Source: an uncultured Halieaceae bacterium (GTDB lineage: Bacteria; Pseudomonadota; Gammaproteobacteria; Pseudomonadales; Halieaceae). From it: DNA of 12,622 nucleotides. The position numbers were made by a program, and so were the translations under genes. The notes under the pieces are model-generated. The model ran no database searches. It saw nothing but the letters and a program-made list of their open reading frames with translations, and was not told the DNA's origin. The stretch spans positions 1 to 12,622 of the forward strand of contig CAJXZI010000038.1 in NCBI GenBank assembly GCA_913063005.1, read 5' to 3'. The stretch's first letter is position 1; each line of letters starts with the position of its first letter. Shown piece after piece: positions 1 to 8,158 of this stretch.

Positions 1-1102
1 CCTCTAAATACTCGGTTTTGAACTCCATCATGACATCCGCGACAGCGCGCTCCTCACTCATAAGGCCGACCGCTTGTCCAACCCAGTAGGTCGCTAGTGC
101 CTCGGCCCCCGCATGCCCTGCAGCAGCAGCCGCATCAACCTTTTTGAGTGCCGGCTCGGATACCAAGCCCTGTAAGGGCATCGGTAAAGGCGGTGGGGCG
201 TCGCCCGCTTCCCAGGCATCCGTCCAACCTGATCGCAGCTGTCGAGAAGGTTTACCCGTCCGCGATTTGGCACGCACCGTATCGCTCGCCGTCGCTTGCA
301 ACATCTTCGCCTTCACTATTGGCGTCGTTTCCGCCTCGACGGTGGTTAACCAAACACTGCCACACCAGGCACCCTCCGCGCCCATTGCCATTGCAGCAGC
401 CATTTGCTCACCCGTTGCAATACCACCCGCGGCCAGTACCGGAACATCCATATCGTGCTTTCTAAGCGCCCGGCAGACCTCTGGAATCAGCACCATTGTA
501 CTCACCGCACCGCAGTGACCGCCTGCCTCGCCACCGGCGGCAATGAGGACATCAACACCGGCACGGGCCTGATTCAACGCGTGGTTCACAGTGCCCACCA
601 ATGCACCGACTTTAATGTTGTGCTTCCGCGCGAAATCAAACATCTCAGGCGGTGGAACACCCAAGGCATTCACCAACAACGCAATAGGATACTCTGCCGC
701 CACCGCCAGCATCGCGTCCGTTTTATCGCCGCTCACGTTGTGATGAAACGTCAGCTGGCCCTTGCGACGCTCGTCGAGATCACTGGTATCGATCCCCTGA
801 GCATCGAGTACCGACGCGGCAAACTCACGGTGCTCGTCAGGGATACGCGCGATCATCGCATCATCGGAGATCTGCTCGCCTCGACCTTCAACTTTATTGG
901 GGACAATGAGGTCGAGCCCAAAGGGGCGGCCGTTCGTGTGAGCGGTTATCCAGTCGAGCTCTACCTTGAGTTCTTCCGGGGTAAGCTCAACGGCCCCCAA
1001 AACACCAAATCCGCCATTACGAGACACTGCGGCGACCACATCACGGCAATGGCTGAAAGCAAACAGCGGGAACTCAATATCGAAGGTCTCGGTTAAGGAC
1101 AT
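1..1102 (-). CDS. Nitronate monooxygenase / 2-nitropropane dioxygenase family flavoprotein (3' end beyond window)
   Basis: The translation begins MSLTETFDIEFPLFAFSHCR and stays open for 367 codons to the window edge, so the C-terminus is missing. It has the TIM-barrel pattern of the NMO/FabK/IpdC flavin family: an early glycine-rich turn (RNGGFGVLGA, about residues 28-37), the GGEAGGHCG loop at 190-198 with the conserved His196, and the FMN-phosphate-binding stretch VLAAGGIATG followed by MGAEGAWCGS at 222-249. Family members oxidise nitronates or act as NAD(P)H-dependent enoyl-CoA/ACP reductases; which applies here cannot be read from sequence. The ATG at 1102 is chosen because the start lies 2 bases after the stop of the carboxylase alpha gene and a good AGGAG sits in the end of that gene, so the two are probably translationally coupled. 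Being last in a CoA-thioester operon, it more likely acts on an acyl-CoA than on a nitroalkane; that is inference. Confidence 0.85.
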   Translation of the reverse strand, partial: MSLTETFDIEFPLFAFSHCRDVVAAVSRNGGFGVLGAVELTPEELKVELDWITAHTNGRPFGLDLIVPNKVEGRGEQISDDAMIARIPDEHREFAASVLDAQGIDTSDLDERRKGQLTFHHNVSGDKTDAMLAVAAEYPIALLVNALGVPPPEMFDFARKHNIKVGALVGTVNHALNQARAGVDVLIAAGGEAGGHCGAVSTMVLIPEVCRALRKHDMDVPVLAAGGIATGEQMAAAMAMGAEGAWCGSVWLTTVEAETTPIVKAKMLQATASDTVRAKSRTGKPSRQLRSGWTDAWEAGDAPPPLPMPLQGLVSEPALKKVDAAAAAGHAGAEALATYWVGQAVGLMSEERAVADVMMEFKTEYLE

Positions 1103-1104
1103 GC

Positions 1105-3093
1105 TCACTCCTGTAGTTCTAATACCATGATCAAATCACCGGCACCGATCTGCTTGCCCGCGACGGCCGCGATATCGACCACAGTGCCGTCACCAGGTGC
1201 AGTCAGCTCGTGTTGCATTTTCATCGCCTCGAGTACCGCTATGCGCTGACCCTTGGTAACGCTTGCACCGGACTCAACATCGATAGAGAGCAGTTGACCG
1301 TGCATCGGTGCGGCAATGGTCCCGCCGCCCGCAGCATCCTCTGCCTCAGGTGGAATGCGCGTGCTGTCAGCCAGCAAAACCGATCGGTCACTCGATGCGA
1401 GATACAGCGAGGCGGGCGCTTCACTAAGGTAGTGATAGTGCTGAGCTAAGCCGTCAACCTCGGCGGTCAATTCACTCTCGCCCATGTCGCTTACGACTAC
1501 GTGATGGGTTTCCTCACCTACGGAGATCTCATACTCGCCCATACTAAGCGGCACTAACGTCACCTCATTGGCAACATCATTAATCTGGTAGCTTTTCGTG
1601 TCAGTGACGCGACCCATCGATACCCAGTCGAGCAACTCCTCATTCACCGATGCGGACTGGCTGAGGTGGGTCTCCATAGCGACCACATGCTGAGCAGCGG
1701 CGGCGACTGCCATATCAGCCGAGCCAACCACTCTCGGTGTGTGAGATTCACCGTAGTTGTCGCCGATAAACGCTGTGGTTGCTTGTCCCTGCACAAATTC
1801 ATCTTTGTCCATGACATCAATCAGGAAGTCGCGATTGTTTTCGGGGCCAAAGAGCGCCGTGTTCTGCAGTGCGGAACGCATTTTCATGCGCGCATCCTCA
1901 CGGGTTTCACCGTAGGTGATGATTTTCGCCACCATCGCATCATAAAAGGGTGTGACTTCGTCACCTGTCTCAACACCGGCGTCGACACGAACACCCTCAC
2001 CTGTAGGCTGATTAAAGAGCTTGATAGCACCCGTACTGGGCAGGAAACCACTAGCGGGATCCTCAGCGTAGAGTCTTACCTCGATGGCGTGACCGAAGAG
2101 CTCAATGTCTTCCTGTTGCGCTGGCAGCGTCTCCCCGCGCGCAACCCGAATCTGCCACTCAACAAGGTCATAGCCTGTGACCATCTCTGTCACAGGATGT
2201 TCAACCTGCAGGCGAGTATTCATCTCCAAGAAATAAAACTCACCAGCCTCGTCTAGCAAGAACTCCACCGTTCCCGCACCGACATAATCCACGGCTTTCG
2301 CCGCATCAACAGCAGCACGCCCCATCGCCTCTCGGAGCTCTGGCGTCATGACCGGACACGGTGCTTCCTCAACCACTTTTTGATGGCGGCGCTGGATGGA
2401 ACAGTCGCGCTCACCGAGATACACCGTATTTCCAGACTTGTCAGCAAACACCTGTATCTCGACGTGACGCGGCCGAATCACCGCCTTCTCGATAATCAGC
2501 TCGCTCGAACCAAACGCGTTCTTTGCCTCCGACTGCGCGAGATCGATAGCGGATTCGAGCTCGGCAGCATCACTAACAAGACGCATGCCGCGGCCGCCAC
2601 CACCGGCCGCCGCTTTCACCATTACCGGCATGCCGATCTTGTTTGCTTGTGCAACGAGCGTCTCGACCGATTGATCATCGCCTTGATAGCCTGGAACACA
2701 AGGGACACCGGCCTCGATCATTGCGCGTTTTGCTCGCGCCTTGTCGCCCATCACTTCGATCGCCGCATTCGGCGGACCGACAAACTCAATACCACGCGCT
2801 TCGCATGCAGATGCAAAGGCTTGGTTCTCAGAGAGGAAACCGTAGCCCGGGTGGATACAATCAGCACCCGTTTGCGCCGCAGCCTCTAAAATCGCATCGA
2901 CTTGCAGGTAGGACTCAGCAACAGGTGCAGGCCCAATACACACCGACTGATCGGCCTCACGCACATGCTGCGCATTCGCGTCGGCTTCCGAGTACACCGC
3001 CACGGTCTTCATGCCCATCGCCTTGGCTGTGCGCATGACCCGAACGGCAATTTCACCGCGGTTGGCAACGAGTAATGTGGTTAGTGCTTTCAT
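1105..3093 (-). CDS. Biotin-dependent acyl-CoA carboxylase alpha subunit (biotin carboxylase + BCCP), AtuF/LiuD type
   Basis: This 662-residue protein has the full layout of an MCC/GCC/PCC alpha subunit. The biotin carboxylase N-domain starts at once (TLLVANRGEIAVRVMR, 6-21). The ATP-grasp glycine loop AAAGGGGRGMR is at 161-171 and the catalytic/ATP-binding signature FLEMNTRLQVEHPVTE at 288-303. A linker domain follows, then a C-terminal biotinyl domain with LEAMKMQHE, where Lys625 is the biotin attachment site. It carboxylates its own biotin with ATP and bicarbonate for transfer by the beta subunit encoded two genes upstream. Length fits LiuD and AtuF (about 655-660). The atuA neighbour favours the geranyl-CoA carboxylase type, but methylcrotonyl- or another branched acyl-CoA remains possible. 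The ATG at 3093 follows a GGAG that overlaps the hydratase stop region; the gap between the genes is 3 bases. Confidence 0.95.
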   Translation of the reverse strand: MKALTTLLVANRGEIAVRVMRTAKAMGMKTVAVYSEADANAQHVREADQSVCIGPAPVAESYLQVDAILEAAAQTGADCIHPGYGFLSENQAFASACEARGIEFVGPPNAAIEVMGDKARAKRAMIEAGVPCVPGYQGDDQSVETLVAQANKIGMPVMVKAAAGGGGRGMRLVSDAAELESAIDLAQSEAKNAFGSSELIIEKAVIRPRHVEIQVFADKSGNTVYLGERDCSIQRRHQKVVEEAPCPVMTPELREAMGRAAVDAAKAVDYVGAGTVEFLLDEAGEFYFLEMNTRLQVEHPVTEMVTGYDLVEWQIRVARGETLPAQQEDIELFGHAIEVRLYAEDPASGFLPSTGAIKLFNQPTGEGVRVDAGVETGDEVTPFYDAMVAKIITYGETREDARMKMRSALQNTALFGPENNRDFLIDVMDKDEFVQGQATTAFIGDNYGESHTPRVVGSADMAVAAAAQHVVAMETHLSQSASVNEELLDWVSMGRVTDTKSYQINDVANEVTLVPLSMGEYEISVGEETHHVVVSDMGESELTAEVDGLAQHYHYLSEAPASLYLASSDRSVLLADSTRIPPEAEDAAGGGTIAAPMHGQLLSIDVESGASVTKGQRIAVLEAMKMQHELTAPGDGTVVDIAAVAGKQIGAGDLIMVLELQE

Positions 3094-3096
3094 TAT

Positions 3097-3900
3097 TTAA
3101 ATCTCCGTGTGCCAGTTGGGTTTGCGCTTCTCGAGGAAAGAGGCAACACCTTCTTTACCCTCATCACCCTGTAAGCAACCGCTGAAATTCTGTGCTGCAA
3201 ACTCGACTTTCTCCTCATCAGGAGTGCCAGGCATACCGATAATCAGCGCTTTGCAGGCTGCAACAGCGCCCGGTGCGCACTCGAGAACATCTTGCTTCAC
3301 ACGCTGTTCGAGCGACGACAGGTCCTCGGTCGTATCGGCAACAAAATCGAGCACACCAAGCTTGCCCGCTTCTTCCCCAGCAAATCGCGCCGCTGTAAGC
3401 ATAAGCCTCCGACCCGTTGAGTAACCGCACTTCTGCAGTACATATCGCGCTATCTGGGCAGGCGTAATACCAATACGCGTCTCCGAGAACCCGAACTTCG
3501 CGTCTTTCATCCCAATGGTCACGTCACAACAACACGCAACACCCAGGCCTCCGGCCATGGCCGCACCTTCGATCACCGCAACAGTGACTTGCGGCAATGC
3601 GTTGAGGTCGGCGAGGACGTCGCCAATGCGACGACTCATGCGCATCGATGCCTCGGTTTCACCGGTCGCCATCGCCTTGAATCCTTTGAGGTCGCCGCCG
3701 GCACAGAAAAAGCCGCCCTTTCCACGAATGGTCATACCGCGGATATCGCGCTGTGGCGCGATTGCTTCAATAACAGCGGCTAAGTCCTCTACCGCCTCGT
3801 CCGTCAGAGGGTTACGACGCTCAGGCTGGTTGAACCAGACCGTGAGCCATCCGTGATCGAGATCAAGCGCCAGTGTTTTTGTCTCAGGTAATGTCGCCAT
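3097..3900 (-). CDS. Enoyl-CoA hydratase/isomerase (crotonase) family, AtuE/LiuC-like
   Basis: The protein is 267 residues, a normal crotonase length. The first oxyanion-hole segment is GGFFCAGGDLKGF (62-74) and the second is GAAMAGGLGVACCCDV (112-127). The acidic catalytic position is Glu140 in FGFSETRIGITPAQIARYV; the glutamate that many two-acid hydratases carry right after the GGG turn is not present. The I-x-PAQI-x-x-YV pattern is, from memory, typical of the hydratases acting on 3-methylglutaconyl-CoA or isohexenylglutaconyl-CoA (LiuC, AtuE), which hydrate the product of the carboxylase. That matches its place between the two carboxylase subunit genes. The start is an ATG 2 bases after the beta-subunit stop, preceded by a GAGGA element within that gene. 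Substrate identity is inferred from context. Confidence 0.93.
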   Translation of the reverse strand: MATLPETKTLALDLDHGWLTVWFNQPERRNPLTDEAVEDLAAVIEAIAPQRDIRGMTIRGKGGFFCAGGDLKGFKAMATGETEASMRMSRRIGDVLADLNALPQVTVAVIEGAAMAGGLGVACCCDVTIGMKDAKFGFSETRIGITPAQIARYVLQKCGYSTGRRLMLTAARFAGEEAGKLGVLDFVADTTEDLSSLEQRVKQDVLECAPGAVAACKALIIGMPGTPDEEKVEFAAQNFSGCLQGDEGKEGVASFLEKRKPNWHTEI

Positions 3901-3902
3901 GA

Positions 3903-5525
3903 TTACATCCTCGCAACGCCAAAGGCGTTGGCTCGTGTTTCTCGCAAGCGGCTCTCGAGAACAGTCTCAAGACAGAACGCCAAAACTTTTCGCGTGTCGC
4001 GTGGATCGATGATGCCGTGATCGAGCACACGTCCGGAGGTGAAGAAGGCGTCTTCCTGCGCATCAAAGTGTGCGCGAATCGTTGCCGCCTGTTGCTCCAA
4101 AACTTCTTCTGGAATGTCTTGCCCTTTTCGCGCGGCCCCCACTCGCGCCACCTCTGACATGGTGTCTGCGGCGCTTTGACCCGCCATTACGCCCGTACGA
4201 GCATTTGGCCACGCAAAGAGGAAATCAGGCTGATAAGACCAGCCGCACATGCCGTAGTTGCCCGCGCCAAAGCTTGCGCCAATATACAGCGAGATCTTTG
4301 GCACACGCGCGTTGGAGACAGCTTGGATCATCTTTGCACCGTGCTTGATCATCCCCGCCTGTTCGTACTCGGTTCCGACCATGTAACCTGTGGTGTTGTT
4401 GAAGAACAGAATTGGCATATCTGCTGAGTCGCAGAGCTGAATGAACTGCGCAGCCTTGGTGGCGCCGTTTGGATCGATGGGACCGTTATTTCCGATAAAG
4501 CCGAAGCTAATACCGGTGATGGACGCATAACCGCAAACGGTGGACACCCCGTATCGTGATTTGAACTCTTCGACCGACGAGTCATCAACAATACGCGCCA
4601 GAACCTCTCGGAAGTCGTAAGGCACCTTAGGGTCAACGGGGATAGCACCTGCAAGCTCCTCCGCTGGGTAACGGGGTGGCTCGTACGGTCGACGCACCAC
4701 CGTGGTAACGCGCTTGTTCCAATCGATGCTCTTCATGACCTCGCGTGCTTTAAGAATCCCGTGGGCGTCATCCTCAACCAGGTATTCCACAACGCCGGAC
4801 ACGCTGGCGTGCATTTCACTGCCACCCAACTCGCGATCATTCGCCTCCTCACCCGTCGCTGCCTTCACCAGCGCAGCGCCACCCAGTGCAGCCATACCGT
4901 TTTCTTTGACGCCAATGACATAGTCCGACATACCGGGCATATAGGCACCACCTGCCGTGGACCCTCCGTGCAACACCACCATCGTGGGAATACCCGCTGC
5001 TGACAAACGGGCTAAGTCTCGGAAGACATTCCCAAATCGCGACCACAGTTCGACTTTGTACTTCAGTAGATTAGCGCCTGCGGACTCCACTAGGTGAATC
5101 ACCGGTAGTTTTTGGCGCATGCACATCTCCAGAATCGAGGTCGATACGAAGCCCGTGGATTCAGTAGCGGCACCCGCAGAGATACCCGAGTCATCGACCC
5201 AAATCATGCATCGCACACCCTCGACAAATCCCACACCCACGATGACAGAGGCGCCAGGCACGCTGGTCTCACGATCTGGATTCTCAACGCAGTAATTCGC
5301 CATGGAGTGCATTTGCAAAAACGGCATACCTGGATCAAGAAGCCGCTCTAGTCGCTCGCGCGGTGATAGCTGCCCGCGTGCCTTAAAGGTTTTTAGCCGC
5401 TTATTTGATGCATCAATAGTTCGCTGCTCAAGTCCACGCCAGTGGTCAATAAGCTCGAACATGCTCGCTCTATTTTCTTTAAAACTGTCGCTCGATGGCT
5501 GAACAGTCGAGGTCAAAATTGTCAT
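3903..5525 (-). CDS. Acyl-CoA carboxylase beta subunit (carboxyltransferase), geranyl-/methylcrotonyl-CoA carboxylase type
   Basis: This gives 540 residues from the chosen ATG, close to AtuC and LiuB (about 535-540). It has the two crotonase-like halves of a carboxyltransferase: an N-terminal region with RLERLLDPG (58-66) and HLVESAGANLLKY (144-156), the acyl-CoA oxyanion segment STAGGAYMPGMSDYV (189-203), ATGEEANDRELGGSEMH (223-239), and a C-half with GFIGNNGPIDPNGATKAAQF and GASFGAGNYGMCG. It moves the carboxyl group from biotin to the gamma-methyl of an enoyl-CoA. The reading frame extends 27 codons further upstream, but that would overlap atuA; the ATG at 5525 has GGAGG 8 bases ahead and lies 1 base after the atuA stop, so it is preferred. 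The ANLLKY and LARLSAAG stretches look more like AtuC than LiuB, though I cannot place the substrate-selectivity residue with certainty. Confidence 0.94.
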   Translation of the reverse strand: MTILTSTVQPSSDSFKENRASMFELIDHWRGLEQRTIDASNKRLKTFKARGQLSPRERLERLLDPGMPFLQMHSMANYCVENPDRETSVPGASVIVGVGFVEGVRCMIWVDDSGISAGAATESTGFVSTSILEMCMRQKLPVIHLVESAGANLLKYKVELWSRFGNVFRDLARLSAAGIPTMVVLHGGSTAGGAYMPGMSDYVIGVKENGMAALGGAALVKAATGEEANDRELGGSEMHASVSGVVEYLVEDDAHGILKAREVMKSIDWNKRVTTVVRRPYEPPRYPAEELAGAIPVDPKVPYDFREVLARIVDDSSVEEFKSRYGVSTVCGYASITGISFGFIGNNGPIDPNGATKAAQFIQLCDSADMPILFFNNTTGYMVGTEYEQAGMIKHGAKMIQAVSNARVPKISLYIGASFGAGNYGMCGWSYQPDFLFAWPNARTGVMAGQSAADTMSEVARVGAARKGQDIPEEVLEQQAATIRAHFDAQEDAFFTSGRVLDHGIIDPRDTRKVLAFCLETVLESRLRETRANAFGVARM

Positions 5526-5526
5526 C

Positions 5527-7317
5527 TCAGGCCTCCAGTAAGTGTTGGGGTATGGCGATAGGGGTGTCCAGCAGAACCTGAGCGTAAACTTTGGCCTGAG
5601 GATCATTTCTCAAACTTGCAATACCGCCCCCACCGAGCGCGTTGTGCAATAAAAAGTTCAGTGCTGGTAAGCCCGGCATATAAAAGCGGTCAATCGCAGG
5701 CGTTGTCATGAAATGCGCAAAGCGATCAGCCACGTAGTCAGTTGTCAGCACCTTGGCTATCCAAGGCAGGTAAGCAGCCTCCCTCGCGATGATCCCGATG
5801 TTCGCCTTATCGCCCTTATCACCCGAGCGGCCCCAGGCCAACGTTTCTAGCGGCACCTCAATCAAATTCTCAGATGAGACTGCCTCGGGAATTTGTGCGA
5901 TTTCTGCGGGCAAAACATCTGCGCTTGTCGCTGGCGGCGAAAAATCTGTTTCGCTCTCATCGTCAATGAGCTTGATAGACAAGGCTGATTTATCAACCAG
6001 CAACGAGAATAAGCGAATAACGGGCGAGGGCTTAGCACGAGCCCCCGCGAAGAAAGCCATGCCTGCGGGTGCGCCCAGAGCGCATCCGGTCATTTCACGA
6101 AGCAAGAGGCTTACGGCACGTGCATCTTGGTGTTTACAGGCAACTTTGAGCGCTACTTCACGCGTATCAGAGACGGCAGCGTGACCACCCCAAAAATTCT
6201 CTTCACCGAAGATATCGATGGCAACCTCGTCAAAGTCAGCCGCGCCCATAGCCTGTAATTTTTTTCGCGTTCGGGTAACTGCCTCGTCAGCAAAAATACG
6301 CGCTTTATCAGCAGCACGACGGCCGACGTACCAGAACGTAGAACCCGCACGCCAGCCATCGGCCCAGGTCATGCTTGTCTTATACGTTTCAGGGACACCT
6401 CTACCTCGTGCATGGGTCATTCGCACACGGTCCTCGCCAACTTGCTCAAGCTGGATTTGGGTAAAGTCGCAAACCACATCAGGCAAAATATATGCCGCAG
6501 GGTCGCCGATCTCATAAAGCAATTGCTCGGCGACCGTGCCTCGATTTACCAAGCCGCCCGTATTCGCTGGCTTATAAATCTCAGCGGCACCGTCTTCCCA
6601 GACCTCAGCGATCGGATAGCCAACCTCGTGTAATGTATCTGCCACTTGCTCCCAGTCGGTGAAATTGCCGCCCGTTGCCTGCGGGCCGCACTCGATCAGG
6701 TGTCCCACCGCAGAACCGGCTGCCAACTGATCGAGCTCGTCGGCAGACCAACCAAACTCGTAAATACACGCACCCAGCGTCACTGCACTGTCAACACATC
6801 GCCCGGTAATAACAATATCTGCACCTTTGGCCAGTGCTGCAGCAATAGGGAAGGCACCAATGTAGGCATTGGCACTCGCTATCTTCTCTTTCTGTGGGAA
6901 TGGCTCCCCTGAGAACATCTCCGATGCATTCATGGACTCGAGTCGATCTAAATCAGTAACCAAGTCATCGCCCGTAATGACGACGACCTTCAGGTTAAGT
7001 CCTGCCTCCGAAATAACCGCTCTCAGTGCCTCACCACAGGCCTTGGGGTTAACCCCTCCGGCGTTGCTGATCAGCTTGACTCCAGAGCTGGCGATGCGCG
7101 CTAAATTGGGTTTGACGATGGCCGAAACAAAGTCTGTCGCATATCCCAGCTTTGGATCTGACGCCCTCGCACGCGCCATGATCGACATGGTTATTTCAGC
7201 CAAGTAGTCGAAGACAATGTAATCGAGATTCGCCTCGCGCAGAAACTGTGACATTGCCATATCGGTCTCGCCCCAAAACCCGGTAGCACCGCCAATTTTG
7301 ATCGTTTTCTTCGCCAC
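5527..7317 (-). CDS. atuA: Acyclic terpene utilization AtuA family protein (DUF1446)
   Basis: From the GTG at 7317 this gives 596 residues, the usual length of Pseudomonas AtuA. The N-terminal DUF1446 domain opens with KKTIKIGGATGFWGE and includes ISNAGGVNPKACGEAL and ADIVITGRCVDSAVTLG. The C-terminal AtuA-like ferredoxin-fold domain is marked by LAWGRSGDKGDKANIGIIAREA, about 100 residues from the end. AtuA is needed for growth of Pseudomonas on citronellol and geraniol, but as far as I know its reaction is not established. It is first in the operon and diverges from a tetR gene. Start choice is a real question: a GTG at 7326 lies only 2 bases after GGGAGG, too close, while the GTG at 7317 is 11 bases away and gives MAKKTIKIGG. 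I prefer 7317. Confidence 0.93.
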   Translation of the reverse strand: MAKKTIKIGGATGFWGETDMAMSQFLREANLDYIVFDYLAEITMSIMARARASDPKLGYATDFVSAIVKPNLARIASSGVKLISNAGGVNPKACGEALRAVISEAGLNLKVVVITGDDLVTDLDRLESMNASEMFSGEPFPQKEKIASANAYIGAFPIAAALAKGADIVITGRCVDSAVTLGACIYEFGWSADELDQLAAGSAVGHLIECGPQATGGNFTDWEQVADTLHEVGYPIAEVWEDGAAEIYKPANTGGLVNRGTVAEQLLYEIGDPAAYILPDVVCDFTQIQLEQVGEDRVRMTHARGRGVPETYKTSMTWADGWRAGSTFWYVGRRAADKARIFADEAVTRTRKKLQAMGAADFDEVAIDIFGEENFWGGHAAVSDTREVALKVACKHQDARAVSLLLREMTGCALGAPAGMAFFAGARAKPSPVIRLFSLLVDKSALSIKLIDDESETDFSPPATSADVLPAEIAQIPEAVSSENLIEVPLETLAWGRSGDKGDKANIGIIAREAAYLPWIAKVLTTDYVADRFAHFMTTPAIDRFYMPGLPALNFLLHNALGGGGIASLRNDPQAKVYAQVLLDTPIAIPQHLLEA

Positions 7318-7328
7318 TTTAATCACAG

Positions 7329-7334
7329 CCTCCC
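7329..7334 (-). promoter_or_regulatory. Shine-Dalgarno sequence of atuA
   Basis: GGGAGG read on the minus strand. It is strong, and its spacing (2 bases to the GTG at 7326, 11 to the GTG at 7317) decides between the two candidate starts. Confidence 0.6.
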
Positions 7335-7348
7335 GCTAAAATGATTGC

Positions 7349-7367
7349 GCCTCATTAATAATGAGGC
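7349..7367. promoter_or_regulatory. Perfect 19-bp palindrome, likely operator for the TetR regulator
   Basis: GCCTCATTAATAATGAGGC has 9-base arms identical on both strands around one central base. It lies in the divergent gap between atuA and tetR, directly downstream of the predicted atuA -10 box, so a bound repressor would cover the transcription start. Symmetry, size and position are those of TetR-family operators; binding itself is inferred. Confidence 0.7.
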
Positions 7368-7377
7368 ATACTCATCG

Positions 7378-7406
7378 ACTATAGGTGGTATTAAAATCAT
7401 CGGCAA
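7378..7406 (-). promoter_or_regulatory. Predicted sigma-70 promoter of the atu-like operon
   Basis: On the minus strand, TTGCCG (7406-7401) is followed after exactly 17 bases by TATAGT (7383-7378), matching the -35 consensus at 4 of 6 and the -10 consensus at 5 of 6. Transcription would start near 7370-7371, leaving a leader of about 54 bases to the GTG at 7317. The adjacent palindrome would occupy roughly +4 to +22. Confidence 0.55.
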
Positions 7407-7469
7407 GTAATTCAACGAGTCGTGATTACCGCTCGCCTGCAGAGATCCAATATTTAAGGGAGACAGCAA

Positions 7470-8141
7470 TTGGGGGATACCCAGCGACAACGACTTGAAG
7501 CCCGGGAAGAGGCCATCCTTGTTGCCGCGACGTCGCTCTTTAGCGAATCAGGTGTGGACGGTACACGCATGGCTGAGATCGCCCGACAAGCCGATGTTGC
7601 CGAGGGTACGGTTTATCTTTACTACAAGAACAAACATGAGCTGCTTGAGGCAGTTGTCGATCGATTTTGGCGTGAGCTTACAAAAGGTGCCAAATTAGCT
7701 GTCACGTCCAACGCACCGCTGGGCCAACAACTCACGGAACTCGCGAGCTATCACCTCAAATCACTCATTGACGACTTCAAGATTGTTGAGATTACGTCTC
7801 GCGCTCGCCAGCGTCATGGGGAACCGGGAAGACAATTACCGCAAATACGCGAGTACGTGCGGGTTTTTGACCTGATTATGCAGCGTGGCATTGCGTCGGG
7901 GGAGCTGGCAGCCTCTACGCCCGTATGGCAAATGCGTGACGTTTTCTACGGCACGCTGGAACATTCTGCACGCACATTGGTACTGAGAGAGCAGCCCTTT
8001 GACAGCAGTGTCATTGATAATCTGCTAAGCCTATTTGACGGTTATCGGTTGGAACAGACCTCGGTGAAGAAGCACCCAGGATCAAAGCAAGCAGCCCTCG
8101 CACTTCTTCAGCAGCTCGAGAGCGAAATATCCCGCTGGTAA
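7470..8141 (+). CDS. TetR/AcrR-family transcriptional regulator, divergent to the atu-like operon
   Basis: The protein is 223 residues and the only plus-strand gene here. Its N-terminus is a standard TetR DNA-binding domain: REEAILVAATSLFSESGVDGTRMAEIARQADVAEGTVYLYYKNKHELLEAV (about 12-62), with the helix-turn-helix at about 33-52. The C-terminal part is an all-alpha ligand and dimer domain without a recognisable signature. The start is TTG, supported by AAGGGAG at 7456-7462 with 7 bases of spacing. Given the divergent layout and the 19-bp palindrome in the shared gap, it most likely represses the atuA operon and releases it when a pathway acyl-CoA binds, a role like that of AtuR, LiuR or FadR. 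The ligand is unknown. It ends 17 bases from the convergent DHH gene. Confidence 0.92.
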   Translation: MGDTQRQRLEAREEAILVAATSLFSESGVDGTRMAEIARQADVAEGTVYLYYKNKHELLEAVVDRFWRELTKGAKLAVTSNAPLGQQLTELASYHLKSLIDDFKIVEITSRARQRHGEPGRQLPQIREYVRVFDLIMQRGIASGELAASTPVWQMRDVFYGTLEHSARTLVLREQPFDSSVIDNLLSLFDGYRLEQTSVKKHPGSKQAALALLQQLESEISRW

Positions 8142-8158
8142 CGGATTACCTTACGCAA

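Noticed and set aside
404..1096. Plus-strand open frame of 230 codons
   Set aside because: It is antisense to the NMO-fold gene, whose translation has clear family motifs; the plus frame gives a protein rich in Arg, His and Thr without any recognisable domain.
1666..2256. Plus-strand open frame of 196 codons
   Set aside because: It is the shadow of the biotin carboxylase coding region; no ribosome site and no family resemblance.
1105..5525. Plain leucine (liu) catabolic operon
   Set aside because: The carboxylase and hydratase would fit, but isovaleryl-CoA dehydrogenase and HMG-CoA lyase are not present here and AtuA is not part of that pathway. Not fully excluded without the flanking sequence.
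5526..5606. N-terminal extension of the carboxylase beta subunit by 27 codons
   Set aside because: It would overlap the conserved C-terminus of AtuA, while an ATG at 5525 has a GGAGG at good distance and a typical family start.
8142..8158. Bidirectional terminator between tetR and the DHH gene
   Set aside because: The 17-base gap has no inverted repeat or T-run that I can see.
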